Source: Salipiger marinus (GTDB lineage Bacteria; Pseudomonadota; Alphaproteobacteria; Rhodobacterales; Rhodobacteraceae). From it: a stretch of DNA of 64,000 nucleotides. Position 1 is the stretch's first letter; each line of letters opens with the position of its first letter. This document shows, piece after piece, positions 52,058-60,106 of this stretch. The position numbers and the translations under genes were made by a program. Location of the stretch: NCBI RefSeq assembly GCF_900100085.1, contig NZ_FNEJ01000013.1, positions 79,848-143,847 of the forward strand, given 5' to 3'. The notes under the pieces are model-generated. The model worked only from the letters and a program-made list of their open reading frames with translations. It searched no databases and was not told the DNA's origin.

Positions 52058-52533
52058 CCGACCCTGTTTTCTACGCTGAAGACCCGGAAGGCGCCCTGCG
52101 GCGCTGGCGGCCCACACCGGAAATGATGCGCGGCAATGAGATGGCCCGCGCGATCCGTGGCGGAACTGCCATGAACGATACGCCGACCCTGATTGACTTC
52201 CTCGCCGACAGGCTGGTCGAGGTCTACGGCGAAAACGCCCGGGTCGATTTCATCCTTGCCGCAAAGGAGCGCGCGGCCATGCTCCGCCGCTCTCTGCCGG
52301 AATCCGCTCCAGCGCACGACATGCGCGCTGAAACACCGGCCCCGACGCGCGGACAGCAACGGCAGATCGCCGATTACTTGGACGAGATCGCAGACGAAAA
52401 GCTGATCGGTTACCCGCTGGGACGAACCGACCCAATGACCGCCAACCGCCTCTCTTTGGCAGCGGCATACCGTCTGGTCGCCACTGACATGCGCGCGCTG
52501 TCGGATGGCGAAAGCAGCGGGAGAGACACATGA
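52054..52533 (+). CDS. hypothetical protein, 159 aa
   Basis: MTDPVFYAEDPEGALRRWRP, then helical DTPTLIDFLADRLVEVYGEN and a C-terminal QRQIADYLDEIADEKLIGYP. An internal ATG at 52171 could be a second start. Function unknown. Confidence 0.65.
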   Translation: MTDPVFYAEDPEGALRRWRPTPEMMRGNEMARAIRGGTAMNDTPTLIDFLADRLVEVYGENARVDFILAAKERAAMLRRSLPESAPAHDMRAETPAPTRGQQRQIADYLDEIADEKLIGYPLGRTDPMTANRLSLAAAYRLVATDMRALSDGESSGRDT

Positions 52534-52793
52534 CCGACCCCATCCAGAAAGAATACCGGCAGGCCATGAACGGCATCGCGCGCTGGATCGATCAGAGGCT
52601 GAACGGCAGGCGCAAGGCCGGTCTAAAACCGAAGGTTGGTTTCATCCTGCTGACCGCCGAATTCGGAAAGATCGAAGGCGGGCGCGTCAACTACATCAGC
52701 AACGGTGAGCGCGAGGACATGATCGCGATGCTTCGCGAATATCTGGCCCGCGTCGAAGGCCGCTACGCAGAACCCACCAACCGGCCCCAGTAA
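52530..52793 (+). CDS. hypothetical protein, 87 aa
   Basis: MTDPIQKEYRQAMNGIARWI, KPKVGFILLTAEFGKIEGGR, and a final helix REDMIAMLREYLARVEGRYA. Alpha/beta pattern like many small phage proteins. Overlaps the previous stop. Confidence 0.65.
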   Translation: MTDPIQKEYRQAMNGIARWIDQRLNGRRKAGLKPKVGFILLTAEFGKIEGGRVNYISNGEREDMIAMLREYLARVEGRYAEPTNRPQ

Positions 52794-52820
52794 GCCGATC
52801 CACCATTCCCGGAGCGAAAC

Positions 52821-53102
52821 ATGACCGACCCGCATTACACGATGGCGATGGATGCCCTTGGCTTCGCCGCGCAAATCCTGACCCCGCACGCGGAGCAGTT
52901 CTCGGGGCTGGTGAGGGCCGAACAGTCCATGCACAGCTACCTGCATATCACCGACCCTACGCTCTACATCCGCGCGAACCGCGATGACGGCCTGCGGCAG
53001 CAGGTCGAACTCGCCAAGGCCGCGCTGGCGTTCATCCTCGCCGTTCAGAAGGTGAAGAACGAGCTTGAGGCAGCGGCGCCGCAGGAAGGCGGTGCGGAAT
53101 GA
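52821..53102 (+). CDS. hypothetical protein, 93 aa
   Basis: ATG 52821 preceded by GGAGCG. Helical (ALGFAAQILTPHAEQFSGLV, QVELAKAALAFILAVQKVKN) with a short central strand. Ends in the Gly/Glu tail EGGAE. No known family. Confidence 0.65.
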   Translation: MTDPHYTMAMDALGFAAQILTPHAEQFSGLVRAEQSMHSYLHITDPTLYIRANRDDGLRQQVELAKAALAFILAVQKVKNELEAAAPQEGGAE

Positions 53103-53263
53103 CCAGCCTCACCAAAGACGCCAACCGCGCTGCCGTGGAGCGGCTAATCCAGTGTGCATCAAAATCTGTCGCAGCTTTTGCGGAGCTGGACATCAGGCTG
53201 GACGAGACCACCGCAGCGATGCGCGAGGCCGCGCAGATCATGAGTCAGAGGAGGAAGGGATGA
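53099..53263 (+). CDS. small helical protein, 54 aa
   Basis: ATG 53099 overlaps the previous stop; TGA 53263 overlaps the next ATG. The product MTSLTKDANRAAVERLIQCA continues as one long amphipathic helix. Both overlaps support it. Confidence 0.55.
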   Translation: MTSLTKDANRAAVERLIQCASKSVAAFAELDIRLDETTAAMREAAQIMSQRRKG

Positions 53264-53697
53264 TCCAGACCCCCCGCACCCACACCAGCGCACAGCCCCT
53301 GCTGCGGCGCGTCCAGCCAGCGACACCGCCTACCGGTAAGAAACTGGAGGAGCCCGATTTCGCCAGGCTCTGGAGCGCCATGGCAGCGGCAGAGGGCCAT
53401 CGCCGCGTCCTGCCGCCCTCCCCGCCCGCACCGCCGCCGCTCGACGCTGACGGGCTTGCGGTAGGCTCTGCCGGTGCCCGCCTCCTCAAGGCCCTGCGCA
53501 CCGGCCCTGGCACCCGGGCTGATCTACTCGAGCGCGCGGGCATCAAGCGCGGCATGTGGTCCAGCGCGCTGTTTCATCTGCGCGCTGCCGGAATCGCTGT
53601 GGTGACCGAGACCATCCGCAGCAAAACCTCGCGGACAATCTATCGGCTGGCGGATGATGTTTCCGCGACAGCAGAACAGGGAGTGACAGGGGAATGA
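53260..53697 (+). CDS. winged-helix-like protein, 145 aa
   Basis: A Pro-rich N-terminal half, then a winged-helix region: RLLKALRTGPGTRADLLERA followed by MWSSALFHLRAAGIAVVTET and KTSRTIYRLAD. The C-terminal part resembles MarR/ArsR-like DNA-binding folds. Probable early regulator. Confidence 0.65.
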   Translation: MIQTPRTHTSAQPLLRRVQPATPPTGKKLEEPDFARLWSAMAAAEGHRRVLPPSPPAPPPLDADGLAVGSAGARLLKALRTGPGTRADLLERAGIKRGMWSSALFHLRAAGIAVVTETIRSKTSRTIYRLADDVSATAEQGVTGE

Positions 53698-54152
53698 CCA
53701 CGTTTGAGCGGAACCTGAAGCACCTGATCGAGGTCCGTTATGGGGGCAATGTGAGCAAAGCTGCCAGAACCATGAAGATGAACCGGGCGCAGCTCAACCG
53801 GTATCTGATGGACGGCGCATGGCCGCGCGAGTCTCAGCTTCGCAGGATCTGCGATCACTTCGCGGTGGACGCGTGGGTTCTTCTGGAGCCCCTGCAAGAT
53901 GATCGACCGCAGGTCGGCGCACTCCCGAGGTCTTCCCAGGAGGTTCTGGCCGTTCTCTGGGAATGGACAGACAGCGAATTCGCGGGCAGCCGTTACTGGG
54001 GCTGCCACAGCGCGGGCGGCGATGGACGGATTCAGCAATGGCAGCAGATCGGTGCACGGCCCCTTGGCGCGGCAGTCGTGACCGTCACAGAGGGTGAAGG
54101 GCTGCATCTGCTCACGACTACGCCCCCCGCGCAGGAAGGCGGTGACGCATGA
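53694..54152 (+). CDS. XRE-like HTH regulator, 152 aa
   Basis: The HTH lies at about 17-50 (GGNVSKAARTMKMNRAQLNR, then RESQLRRICDHFAVDAWVLL). A C-terminal ligand-like half (EVLAVLWEWTDSEFAGSRYW, GCHSAGGDGRI) resembles phage regulators with an S24-free tail. It lies close to the integration genes and may control them. Confidence 0.7.
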   Translation: MTTFERNLKHLIEVRYGGNVSKAARTMKMNRAQLNRYLMDGAWPRESQLRRICDHFAVDAWVLLEPLQDDRPQVGALPRSSQEVLAVLWEWTDSEFAGSRYWGCHSAGGDGRIQQWQQIGARPLGAAVVTVTEGEGLHLLTTTPPAQEGGDA

Positions 54153-54388
54153 CAGTGATCCGCGTCATGCTGCAGGACATCCGCCGCAACCTGCCCTTCT
54201 TGGCGTTCTGCGCTTTGCTTGTGTGCGCGCCAATCGGCGGAGCGGTGCTGTTCGCTCTTCTCGGTTTGGACCCAGGGCTTGGGGTCGGAGTCGCGCTTCT
54301 CATCTTAGCCATCTGCCACCCTATTTACCTGTGGGTCGCATCCGCGCGGAGACGAGCGCGGGAACGCGATCGGGAATGGACAGCATGA
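54149..54388 (+). CDS. two-helix membrane protein, 79 aa
   Basis: Two strong membrane helices (FLAFCALLVCAPIGGAVLFA and GVGVALLILAICHPIYLWVA) with a basic end (RRRARERDREW). Overlaps both neighbours. Could be a superinfection-related membrane protein; unproven. Confidence 0.65.
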   Translation: MTVIRVMLQDIRRNLPFLAFCALLVCAPIGGAVLFALLGLDPGLGVGVALLILAICHPIYLWVASARRRARERDREWTA

Positions 54389-54960
54389 CCCCCCGCCGCA
54401 TCCAGGTGACGCGCGCCCGCCCGTGGCGCGCAGAGCACCCCGAGGCGGTGATCGTGGCGCGGCCCACGAAGTGGGGAAACCCGTTCGATTACCGCGCAGC
54501 AGCTGAGCTGGGATATGGCGACGGGCGCGGCGCTGCTGTTGATGCATTCGCGGGATGGCTGCGCGGCGAGGACTGGGGGATTCCGCAGGGGCAGACCCGC
54601 GCCAGCATGGCCGCGAAACGTGTGGTGATCCGGCGCAGCCTGCACGAACTGCGCGGGCGCGATCTCGCGTGCTGGTGTCCGCTGGACGGGCCCTGCCACG
54701 CGGACGTGCTGCTGCGAATTGCGAACGAGGAGGACGGTATGACAGAGAAAGCCAACACCGAACTGACGCTGGAGGAATGGACCGAGCGCTTCACGGCGCA
54801 CATGGTCAAGATGGCAGGCTTTACCCATTTTGATGATGGCGCAGCGGTCGAAGACTATGCTCGCGAGGTTGCGCCAGCCAGCTGGCACGATCCGCTTAAT
54901 CGCGAAGACGGCCCAGAGACCTGCGCAGAGTCCGACATGGACTACTGGGGAGAGGACTGA
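54385..54960 (+). CDS. DUF4326 protein with extra C-terminal domain, 191 aa
   Basis: The first ~115 residues match DUF4326: VIVARPTKWGNPF at the start and RDLACWCPLDGPCHADVLLR at the end, with conserved Cys and His. A second segment of about 70 residues (ELTLEEWTERFTAHMVKMAG and a later acidic tail) follows after an internal Met (54739), so the gene may be a fusion or have an internal start. DUF4326 proteins are phage-borne and of unproven enzymatic role. Confidence 0.75.
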   Translation: MTPRRIQVTRARPWRAEHPEAVIVARPTKWGNPFDYRAAAELGYGDGRGAAVDAFAGWLRGEDWGIPQGQTRASMAAKRVVIRRSLHELRGRDLACWCPLDGPCHADVLLRIANEEDGMTEKANTELTLEEWTERFTAHMVKMAGFTHFDDGAAVEDYAREVAPASWHDPLNREDGPETCAESDMDYWGED

Positions 54961-54964
54961 GACC

Positions 54965-55168
54965 ATGGCGCTCGCCAAGGATTTTGCGCCCCGGCTGATG
55001 CCCGCACCGCAGGCGGCGCATTACATCGGCGTGTCGGTGACCAAACTGCGCGAGTTGCCCATCCCCCGCAAAATCCTCGACGGCAAGCGCCTCTATGACC
55101 GCCTCGACCTTGACTCCTATGCCGATGGCCTCGCTACAGAGGGGGAGCTCGAAAATGGGGGGTGGTGA
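54965..55168 (+). CDS. excisionase-like / AlpA-type HTH protein, 67 aa
   Basis: MALAKDFAPRLMPAPQAAHY then IGVSVTKLRELPIPRKILDG and KRLYDRLDLDSYADG, the pattern of winged-helix MerR/AlpA-like excisionases. It lies immediately before the integrase, as xis genes usually do. Confidence 0.75.
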   Translation: MALAKDFAPRLMPAPQAAHYIGVSVTKLRELPIPRKILDGKRLYDRLDLDSYADGLATEGELENGGW

Positions 55169-55169
55169 C

Positions 55170-56267
55170 ATGCGGCTGAAATATCCCGGGCTGGTGCCAC
55201 GCAGGGTCAAGGGCAAACCGACCAGCTGGCGGGTCCGGGTCGACGGCGACGTGAACCGAAAGATCACGCTGCCGGTCGGGCCGGATCACCCCGACTTCCA
55301 CACCCATTACCGCGCCGCCCGTGCCGGGGTGAAGATCGCCGCGCCTCAAGACGCCGCCCCCGATCGCGGCACTTTGGGCTGGCTGCTGAAATCCTATCTC
55401 GCGCATCTGGAGCGGCAGGTGGCGGCGGGGCAGGCATCGCCCCTCACCTTCAAGGAACGCCGCAATCTGGTGGCCTATGTCCTGTCGCAGAAGAGCGAAC
55501 AGCGCGCGTCGAAGGGCAAGGCCTATGGCGGCCTGCCGATGACCATCCCGGCCTCCGAGCTGACCGCGTTCAAGGATCGCATGGCCGCCACCCCCGGCAA
55601 GGCCCGCAACGTCTGGAAGCTGCTGACCGCTGCCTTTGATTTCGGCGTGGAGCGCGGGCACTGCGGCGTGAACCCCGCCCGCGCGGTGGCCGCCCCAGCC
55701 TATCGCAGTCAGGGCGGGGCAACCCCGTGGACGGTGAAGGATCTCGAACGGTTCCGGGAACGGCACCAGCCGGGCAGCACGGCCCATCTGGCGCTCACGC
55801 TGTTCATGTTCAGCGCGTGCCGGATCGGCGATGCCTGTTGGCTTGGCCGGGATCAGGAAGAGCGGCACGGCGGCACGCTGTGGCTCGCATGGCAGCCCCG
55901 CAAGAAAGGATCGCGGCATGTCCGGATCCCGGTGCTGGCGCCGCTGGAACGCGCGATCCGGGCGCAGACGGTGGTCGGCCCTGCCTATCTGCTGACCGCC
56001 CACGGCAAGCCCTTCGCCAGCCCCGAGGCGCTGCGCAACAAGATGAAGCAATGGGTGCTGGAGGCAGGCCTGCCCGCCGATCGATCCTCGCACGGAATCC
56101 GCAAGGCGGCGGGTCACCTCTTGGCCCTTCACGGGGCGACGCAATACGAGATCATGGCCGTGCATGGACATGCCAACGCGGCGACATCGCAGGTCTATAC
56201 CGAGACCGTCGAGCGCATGCGGTTGGGCGAGATGGCGGTGTCGAAATTGGCCGGGATGGAGTGGTAA
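55170..56267 (+). CDS. int: tyrosine site-specific integrase
   Basis: ATG 55170 gives 365 residues; ATG 55155 is possible. The catalytic set is Arg218 (SACRIGD), His308 and Arg311 (SSHGIRKAAG), His334 (VHGHANAATS), and the nucleophile Tyr343 (QVYTET). A core-binding helical domain occupies about 65-165. It recombines attP with the tRNA gene. The stop lies 75 bases from attR. Confidence 0.95.
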   Translation: MRLKYPGLVPRRVKGKPTSWRVRVDGDVNRKITLPVGPDHPDFHTHYRAARAGVKIAAPQDAAPDRGTLGWLLKSYLAHLERQVAAGQASPLTFKERRNLVAYVLSQKSEQRASKGKAYGGLPMTIPASELTAFKDRMAATPGKARNVWKLLTAAFDFGVERGHCGVNPARAVAAPAYRSQGGATPWTVKDLERFRERHQPGSTAHLALTLFMFSACRIGDACWLGRDQEERHGGTLWLAWQPRKKGSRHVRIPVLAPLERAIRAQTVVGPAYLLTAHGKPFASPEALRNKMKQWVLEAGLPADRSSHGIRKAAGHLLALHGATQYEIMAVHGHANAATSQVYTETVERMRLGEMAVSKLAGMEW

Positions 56268-56278
56268 AGTGGACCACG
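56268..56278 (+). promoter_or_regulatory. AGTGGACCACG near attR, candidate arm site
   Basis: Shares GTGGACCACG with 15288-15297 near attL. Its place between int and attR fits an integrase arm-type site, but only sequence similarity supports this. Confidence 0.35.
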
Positions 56279-56342
56279 GCACATCCGTATTGAAACACAG
56301 GCCATAAAAGGAAGGTATTTCAATTGCTTATGTCTGCGCTGC

Positions 56343-56361
56343 AAGTCCCTCCGGGCCTACC
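56343..56361 (+). repeat. attR core
   Basis: Exact copy of the 19 bases at 15179-15197. It marks the right end of the prophage. Confidence 0.93.
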
Positions 56362-56743
56362 AGTGCAGCCTTTCTGTCACACAGACGCTCGCACATTCCC
56401 CCCGCCCGCCGCGTCTCTGAACAGCTGCCGGCACGGGCCTGCGCGGACTGCAGACCTTGCCTTCCCCGAAACCTCCATCGCTTAAACTTTGCCGATGTCG
56501 GAACATTGTCGAAGAGCACCTGTTGGGAGAGTGGGCGCCGCAGAGGCGTCCGCGAACACCGCCCTATGAGCATGGTGGTGCCGTCGTTGTGCGGAAGTGG
56601 TCACAGTGGTCTGGCGCAGAGCGGGTGCAAGAGGCGCCCCGGACGTCCAGCGGATCCCCGGCAACGCGGAAAAATGTGCCGCTCAGCGGTCCGGCTTGCA
56701 TCACGTCGGATCCGGCACTGCAGAAACGGAAGGAGTATCCGAT
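56362..56743. other. intergenic region after attR
   Basis: About 380 bases with no convincing gene. It presumably holds the promoter of the following secreted-protein gene; I cannot place a clear -35/-10. Confidence 0.5.
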
Positions 56744-58105
56744 ATGAAGACGTTCACGAGCCTCCGCAGCGTGCTTTTGGGCACCGTGCTGTCCGCGCCT
56801 TTTGCGGTCACCGCAGGCGCCCAGCAGATTCAGATCAATGACAGCGCGCTGACCGGCCTGACCGAGGAGTGCCAGCAACTGGCGCAGCTGGTGAAAGACC
56901 GCGATCCTTCGATGATCGACACTCCCCGCGAAGACATCGTTGACGCGATCAACACCGACACCGCCGCAGACTGCACCGCCATCCGGACCGAATTCGAAAC
57001 CGTCCTGCGCGACGTGCAGAACGGCGAAGACAGCGCGCGCGTGACGGAAGAAGACAGCGAGCGCGTGACGGAAGAGGTCGATCTGTCCGAAGAAGCGACC
57101 ATCGAGGGCGAGGCGGTGGTGACCGTGCCGGAACCGGAGGTGGATGTCCGCACCCCTGCCCCGCGCGTGCGGGTCACCGAACAGCAGCCGCGCGTCGCGA
57201 TCACCGACCAGTCGGCCCAGATCGAGCTTGAACAGGAGCGTCCCCGCATCGCGGTCGAGATCCCCGAGATCATCGTGAGCGTCGATATCCCGGCGCCCAA
57301 GCTCTACGTGCTCCAGCAGGAGCCGCAGGTGGAATATTCCGAAGATGATCCGCAGGTCGAGGTCATGCAGGGCGAGCCGCAGATCCGCGTGAGCCAGGCC
57401 GATCCCGAGCTGAATGTCGATCTGGATGTCGAGGCGGGCGAAGGCGACGAGGCCATGGCCGAGGCCGAGGCCAGCGACACCGCGGAAGGCGGCCAGCCGG
57501 AGCAGGTCAGCGGCGATGTCGATGTGTCGGAGAACGAGCCGCAGGTCGAGATCGTGCAGGCCGAAGGTGGCCCCGAGCTGACCTACACTGCGGGCGAGCC
57601 GAACCTGTCCTTTGAGCAGCTTGAGCCGGCCATTTCGGTGACCATGGCAGAGCAGCCGACCATCCGCGTGCAGCAGAGCGGCGAGGCCACGGTGGTGGTC
57701 GAGACCGAGCAGCAGCGGCAGGAGCGTCGCCAGCAGCAGCAGGCGGCAGCCGAGCGTCCCGAAGGTCAGGCGCAGGAGACGGCTCAGGCCGAGGCCGAAG
57801 GCGGCGCCACCATGCCCGTCAGCGATCTGATGGTGATGGAGGTGGTCACTGCCGATGGCGCCGAGCTTGGCGCGCCCGCAGCCTTTGTCGAATTGCAGGG
57901 CCGGACGCATCTGGTCGTGGAGAACGGCGGCTTCCTCGGGATCGGCGGCAAGGAAGTTCCCGTACCGATGCAGCGCGTCTCCATCGACGGGGATCAGCTG
58001 CTGCTTGACGAGATGACCGAACAGGAAATCGAGGCGGCCAACAACTTCACCTATGACGAGAACCGCCGCCTCGCCGACGACCAGCAGATCCGTCTGGGAA
58101 GCTGA
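56744..58105 (+). CDS. secreted acidic repeat protein with PRC-barrel-like C-terminus
   Basis: ATG 56744 after AAGGAG gives 453 residues. A signal peptide ends at TAGAQ. Residues about 110-350 hold degenerate repeats such as EPQVEVMQGEPQIRV and EQPTIRVQQSGEATV, rich in Glu, Gln and Val. A Gln-rich linker leads to a PRC-like domain (SDLMVMEVVTADGAELGAPA and the later ERNGGFLGIGG-type segment ENGGFLGIGGKEVPVPMQRV). Probably a periplasmic or surface protein; exact role unknown. Confidence 0.75.
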   Translation: MKTFTSLRSVLLGTVLSAPFAVTAGAQQIQINDSALTGLTEECQQLAQLVKDRDPSMIDTPREDIVDAINTDTAADCTAIRTEFETVLRDVQNGEDSARVTEEDSERVTEEVDLSEEATIEGEAVVTVPEPEVDVRTPAPRVRVTEQQPRVAITDQSAQIELEQERPRIAVEIPEIIVSVDIPAPKLYVLQQEPQVEYSEDDPQVEVMQGEPQIRVSQADPELNVDLDVEAGEGDEAMAEAEASDTAEGGQPEQVSGDVDVSENEPQVEIVQAEGGPELTYTAGEPNLSFEQLEPAISVTMAEQPTIRVQQSGEATVVVETEQQRQERRQQQQAAAERPEGQAQETAQAEAEGGATMPVSDLMVMEVVTADGAELGAPAAFVELQGRTHLVVENGGFLGIGGKEVPVPMQRVSIDGDQLLLDEMTEQEIEAANNFTYDENRRLADDQQIRLGS

Positions 58106-58162
58106 GCACCCCTGACCGACCGACTGCTGACGTGGTCTGAAGGCTGATGATACACAGGAAGG

Positions 58163-58186
58163 AAGGGCCGCCGCGGCGGCCCTTTT
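58163..58186 (+). terminator. terminator after the acidic repeat gene
   Basis: AAGGGCCGCC-GC-GGCGGCCCTT followed by TT. A perfect 10-bp stem. Confidence 0.8.
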
Positions 58187-58331
58187 CGCATGCGGGGCAA
58201 GGTAGCATGCTTCTGGCAGCGGACCGGGGATCGGACATGCTGCCGCGCAAGATAGCTGCGCAGAGGCGGCACGCAGGCTCGCGGTGCCGACGGTCTCGGC
58301 GATTTTGTGAAGCTTCGGCTGGCTGCTGCGG

Positions 58332-58628
58332 GTGCTGGCACCGGGGCGACCTCTGGGCGTGGCATGGCATTGCTTTCCCGAGGAACGCCACAAGGACGAC
58401 GGGCAGCACTTGTCCTGTCCGGGGCTGGCGCATGGGCGCTGTGCCGTGATCTGTCACCACACCAGCTGGCGCCGTGGCGGCCATGCTGCCGAGGCCGATC
58501 ACCGGCTGCGCGAGAACGGGTTGCCGGGGCTTGTCGTGCGGCCCCGCGCCTACAGCCCGCGCAGCTTTTTCGTGCTCAATCCCGATCCCAAGATCGCGGC
58601 GCGGCTCCAGGCCTTCTGCACGACATGA
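58332..58628 (+). CDS. possible remnant gene, about 98 aa
   Basis: From GTG 58332 the frame's later part (HKDDGQHLSCPGLAHGRCAV, YSPRSFFVLNPDPKIAARLQ) has strong GC-third-position bias typical of coding DNA. The beginning is poor, so this looks like the 3' part of a decayed gene. Confidence 0.35.
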   Translation: MLAPGRPLGVAWHCFPEERHKDDGQHLSCPGLAHGRCAVICHHTSWRRGGHAAEADHRLRENGLPGLVVRPRAYSPRSFFVLNPDPKIAARLQAFCTT

Positions 58629-58764
58629 CAGGGACTTCGGATCTGCCTCCCTGACCCAGCTGCGGCGGAGAGCTTTTCGTCAGATGCGGGCACCCGGCGA
58701 TGAGCTGCCAGAGCGCTAAGGAGCGCGCAAAGCGGTCACACACCCGCCTGACCGGACAAGCCCT

Positions 58765-58819
58765 TGGTACCCAAGGCCGGACTCGAACCGGCACGCCTTG
58801 CGGCGGGGGATTTTGAATC
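58765..58819 (-). pseudogene. 3' fragment of tRNA-Leu (CAA), lacking the 5' half
   Basis: The reverse strand has the anticodon loop TTCAAAA, a variable arm, T arm GCCGG-TTCGAGT-CCGGC, acceptor CTTGGGT and ACCA. Upstream of the anticodon loop the sequence does not pair or continue as a tRNA. Such fragments are left at one end of elements integrated in tRNA genes. Confidence 0.75.
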
Positions 58820-59053
58820 AGGCAGATTCATCTTCCGATCAAAAGCTTAAGGTGGTTTCGCTCACACAGACAAGTCGTGAACGAATCGCGATGTGTGAAC
58901 CAGCGTTCCTTGCCCTGCTCAAGGAACTTGCGCATGGCGAGTCAGGCCATCCGGATCGCAGTCTGCAAGATCCGGTGGCGACGCCTGCCCGTCCGTCAAA
59001 AACCCTAGTGATGCCTTGAACAGACCGCATTCGCCGGGCCTTAAGGTGCCATC
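58820..59053. other. intergenic, no gene seen
   Basis: Lower GC than its surroundings; probably holds the promoter for the GSCFA gene. No firm element identified. Confidence 0.4.
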
Positions 59054-60106
59054 ATGCCGTATTCGAATTTGCCCGATCATGCCTTCTGGAAACTCTGCCG
59101 CGCCGATCCGGCGTTCAGGCAGAGCGATCTCTATGCGCCGAAGGTCTCGTTGGAGCCCGGTATGCGCGTCGCAACCGCCGGGTCCTGCTTTGCGCAGAAT
59201 ATTGGTCGTTACATCCGCGCCTCCACACTGCATCTGGTGGATATGGAGCCCGCCCCGACTACGATGCCCGTCGATGTGGCCACGTGCTACGGCTATGGCC
59301 TGTTTTCCGCGCGCTATGGCAATGTCTACACGACCCGTCAGCTGCGCCAGCTGCTCGAAGATGCAGAGACGGCGCATGTGCGCGACTGCGCCGTCTGGAC
59401 CGATGGAGACCGCATCTTTGACGGGCTGCGCCCCAACACCGAACCGGACGGCTATGGCTGTGTCGAGGAACTGGCCGCGCATCGACGCGACCACCTGCAC
59501 CGGGTGCGTGCGCTCTTCGACGAGACCGATGTCTTCGTGTTCACCCTCGGTCTGACCGAGGCGTGGGCAGACCGCGACAGCGGCACGATCTTCCCTACCG
59601 CGCCCGGCGTCGTCGCTGGCCGTTTCGATCGCGCCCGGCAGCGCTTCGTCAATCTCGGAATGGCAGACACGCTCGAGGATCTTGACGCGGCGATCCGGCT
59701 AATGCGGCGTTACCGCCCCGGACTGAAGATCCTATTGACCGTCTCTCCGGTTCCGCTGACCGCCACTGCCAGTGGAGTCCACATCCTGCGCGCTACAACC
59801 TATTCCAAGGCGGTGCTGCGCGCCGTGGTCGAGGAAGTGGCGGCGGGGGATCCGGATATCGACTACTTCCCGTCCTATGAGATCATAACCGGCGCGCCGT
59901 TCCGTTCGGCCTTCTATGCCGAAAACCTGCGCAGCGTAACGCAGGAAGGGGTGAGTTCGGTCATGTCCGTCTTCTTCAGCGCGCATCCCGCGCTTGGCCA
60001 CGCCCCCGAACCTGCCCTGCCGCAAGTCGGCGTCGCCGAGCCGGCAGAAGGCACCGACGAAACTGTTTGCGAGGAAGCCCTCCTGGAGGCATTCGCGCGG
60101 TCATGA
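59054..60106 (+). CDS. GSCFA-family protein (SGNH-like), 350 aa
   Basis: ATG 59054 follows AAGG. The name-giving motif RVATAGSCFAQNIGRYIRAS places Ser44 and Cys45 as the active block. Later segments FVFTLGLTEAWADRDSGTIF and TVSPVPLTATASGVHILRAT are typical. GSCFA proteins are linked to surface polysaccharide loci and are thought to be SGNH-type esterases or acyltransferases. It overlaps the next gene (ATGA). Confidence 0.88.
   Translation: MPYSNLPDHAFWKLCRADPAFRQSDLYAPKVSLEPGMRVATAGSCFAQNIGRYIRASTLHLVDMEPAPTTMPVDVATCYGYGLFSARYGNVYTTRQLRQLLEDAETAHVRDCAVWTDGDRIFDGLRPNTEPDGYGCVEELAAHRRDHLHRVRALFDETDVFVFTLGLTEAWADRDSGTIFPTAPGVVAGRFDRARQRFVNLGMADTLEDLDAAIRLMRRYRPGLKILLTVSPVPLTATASGVHILRATTYSKAVLRAVVEEVAAGDPDIDYFPSYEIITGAPFRSAFYAENLRSVTQEGVSSVMSVFFSAHPALGHAPEPALPQVGVAEPAEGTDETVCEEALLEAFARS

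Larger units (their letters stand above)
15179..56361. mobile_element. complete siphovirus-like prophage integrated in a tRNA gene
   Basis: About 41 kb lies between two copies of a 19-bp tRNA 3' segment. Inside are all modules expected of a temperate tailed phage: integrase and excisionase-like gene, divergent regulators, primase-helicase, terminase, HK97-type head, long-tail genes with a 1026-residue tape measure and no sheath, lysis genes, and accessory cargo. No core gene is visibly broken, so it may still be inducible. Confidence 0.96.

Noticed and set aside
15179..56361. Gene transfer agent rather than prophage
   Set aside because: GTA clusters lack integrase, repressor, primase and att repeats, all of which are present here.
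58765..58850. Intact tRNA-Leu
   Set aside because: The 5' half does not pair with the acceptor or anticodon stem, so only a fragment is present.
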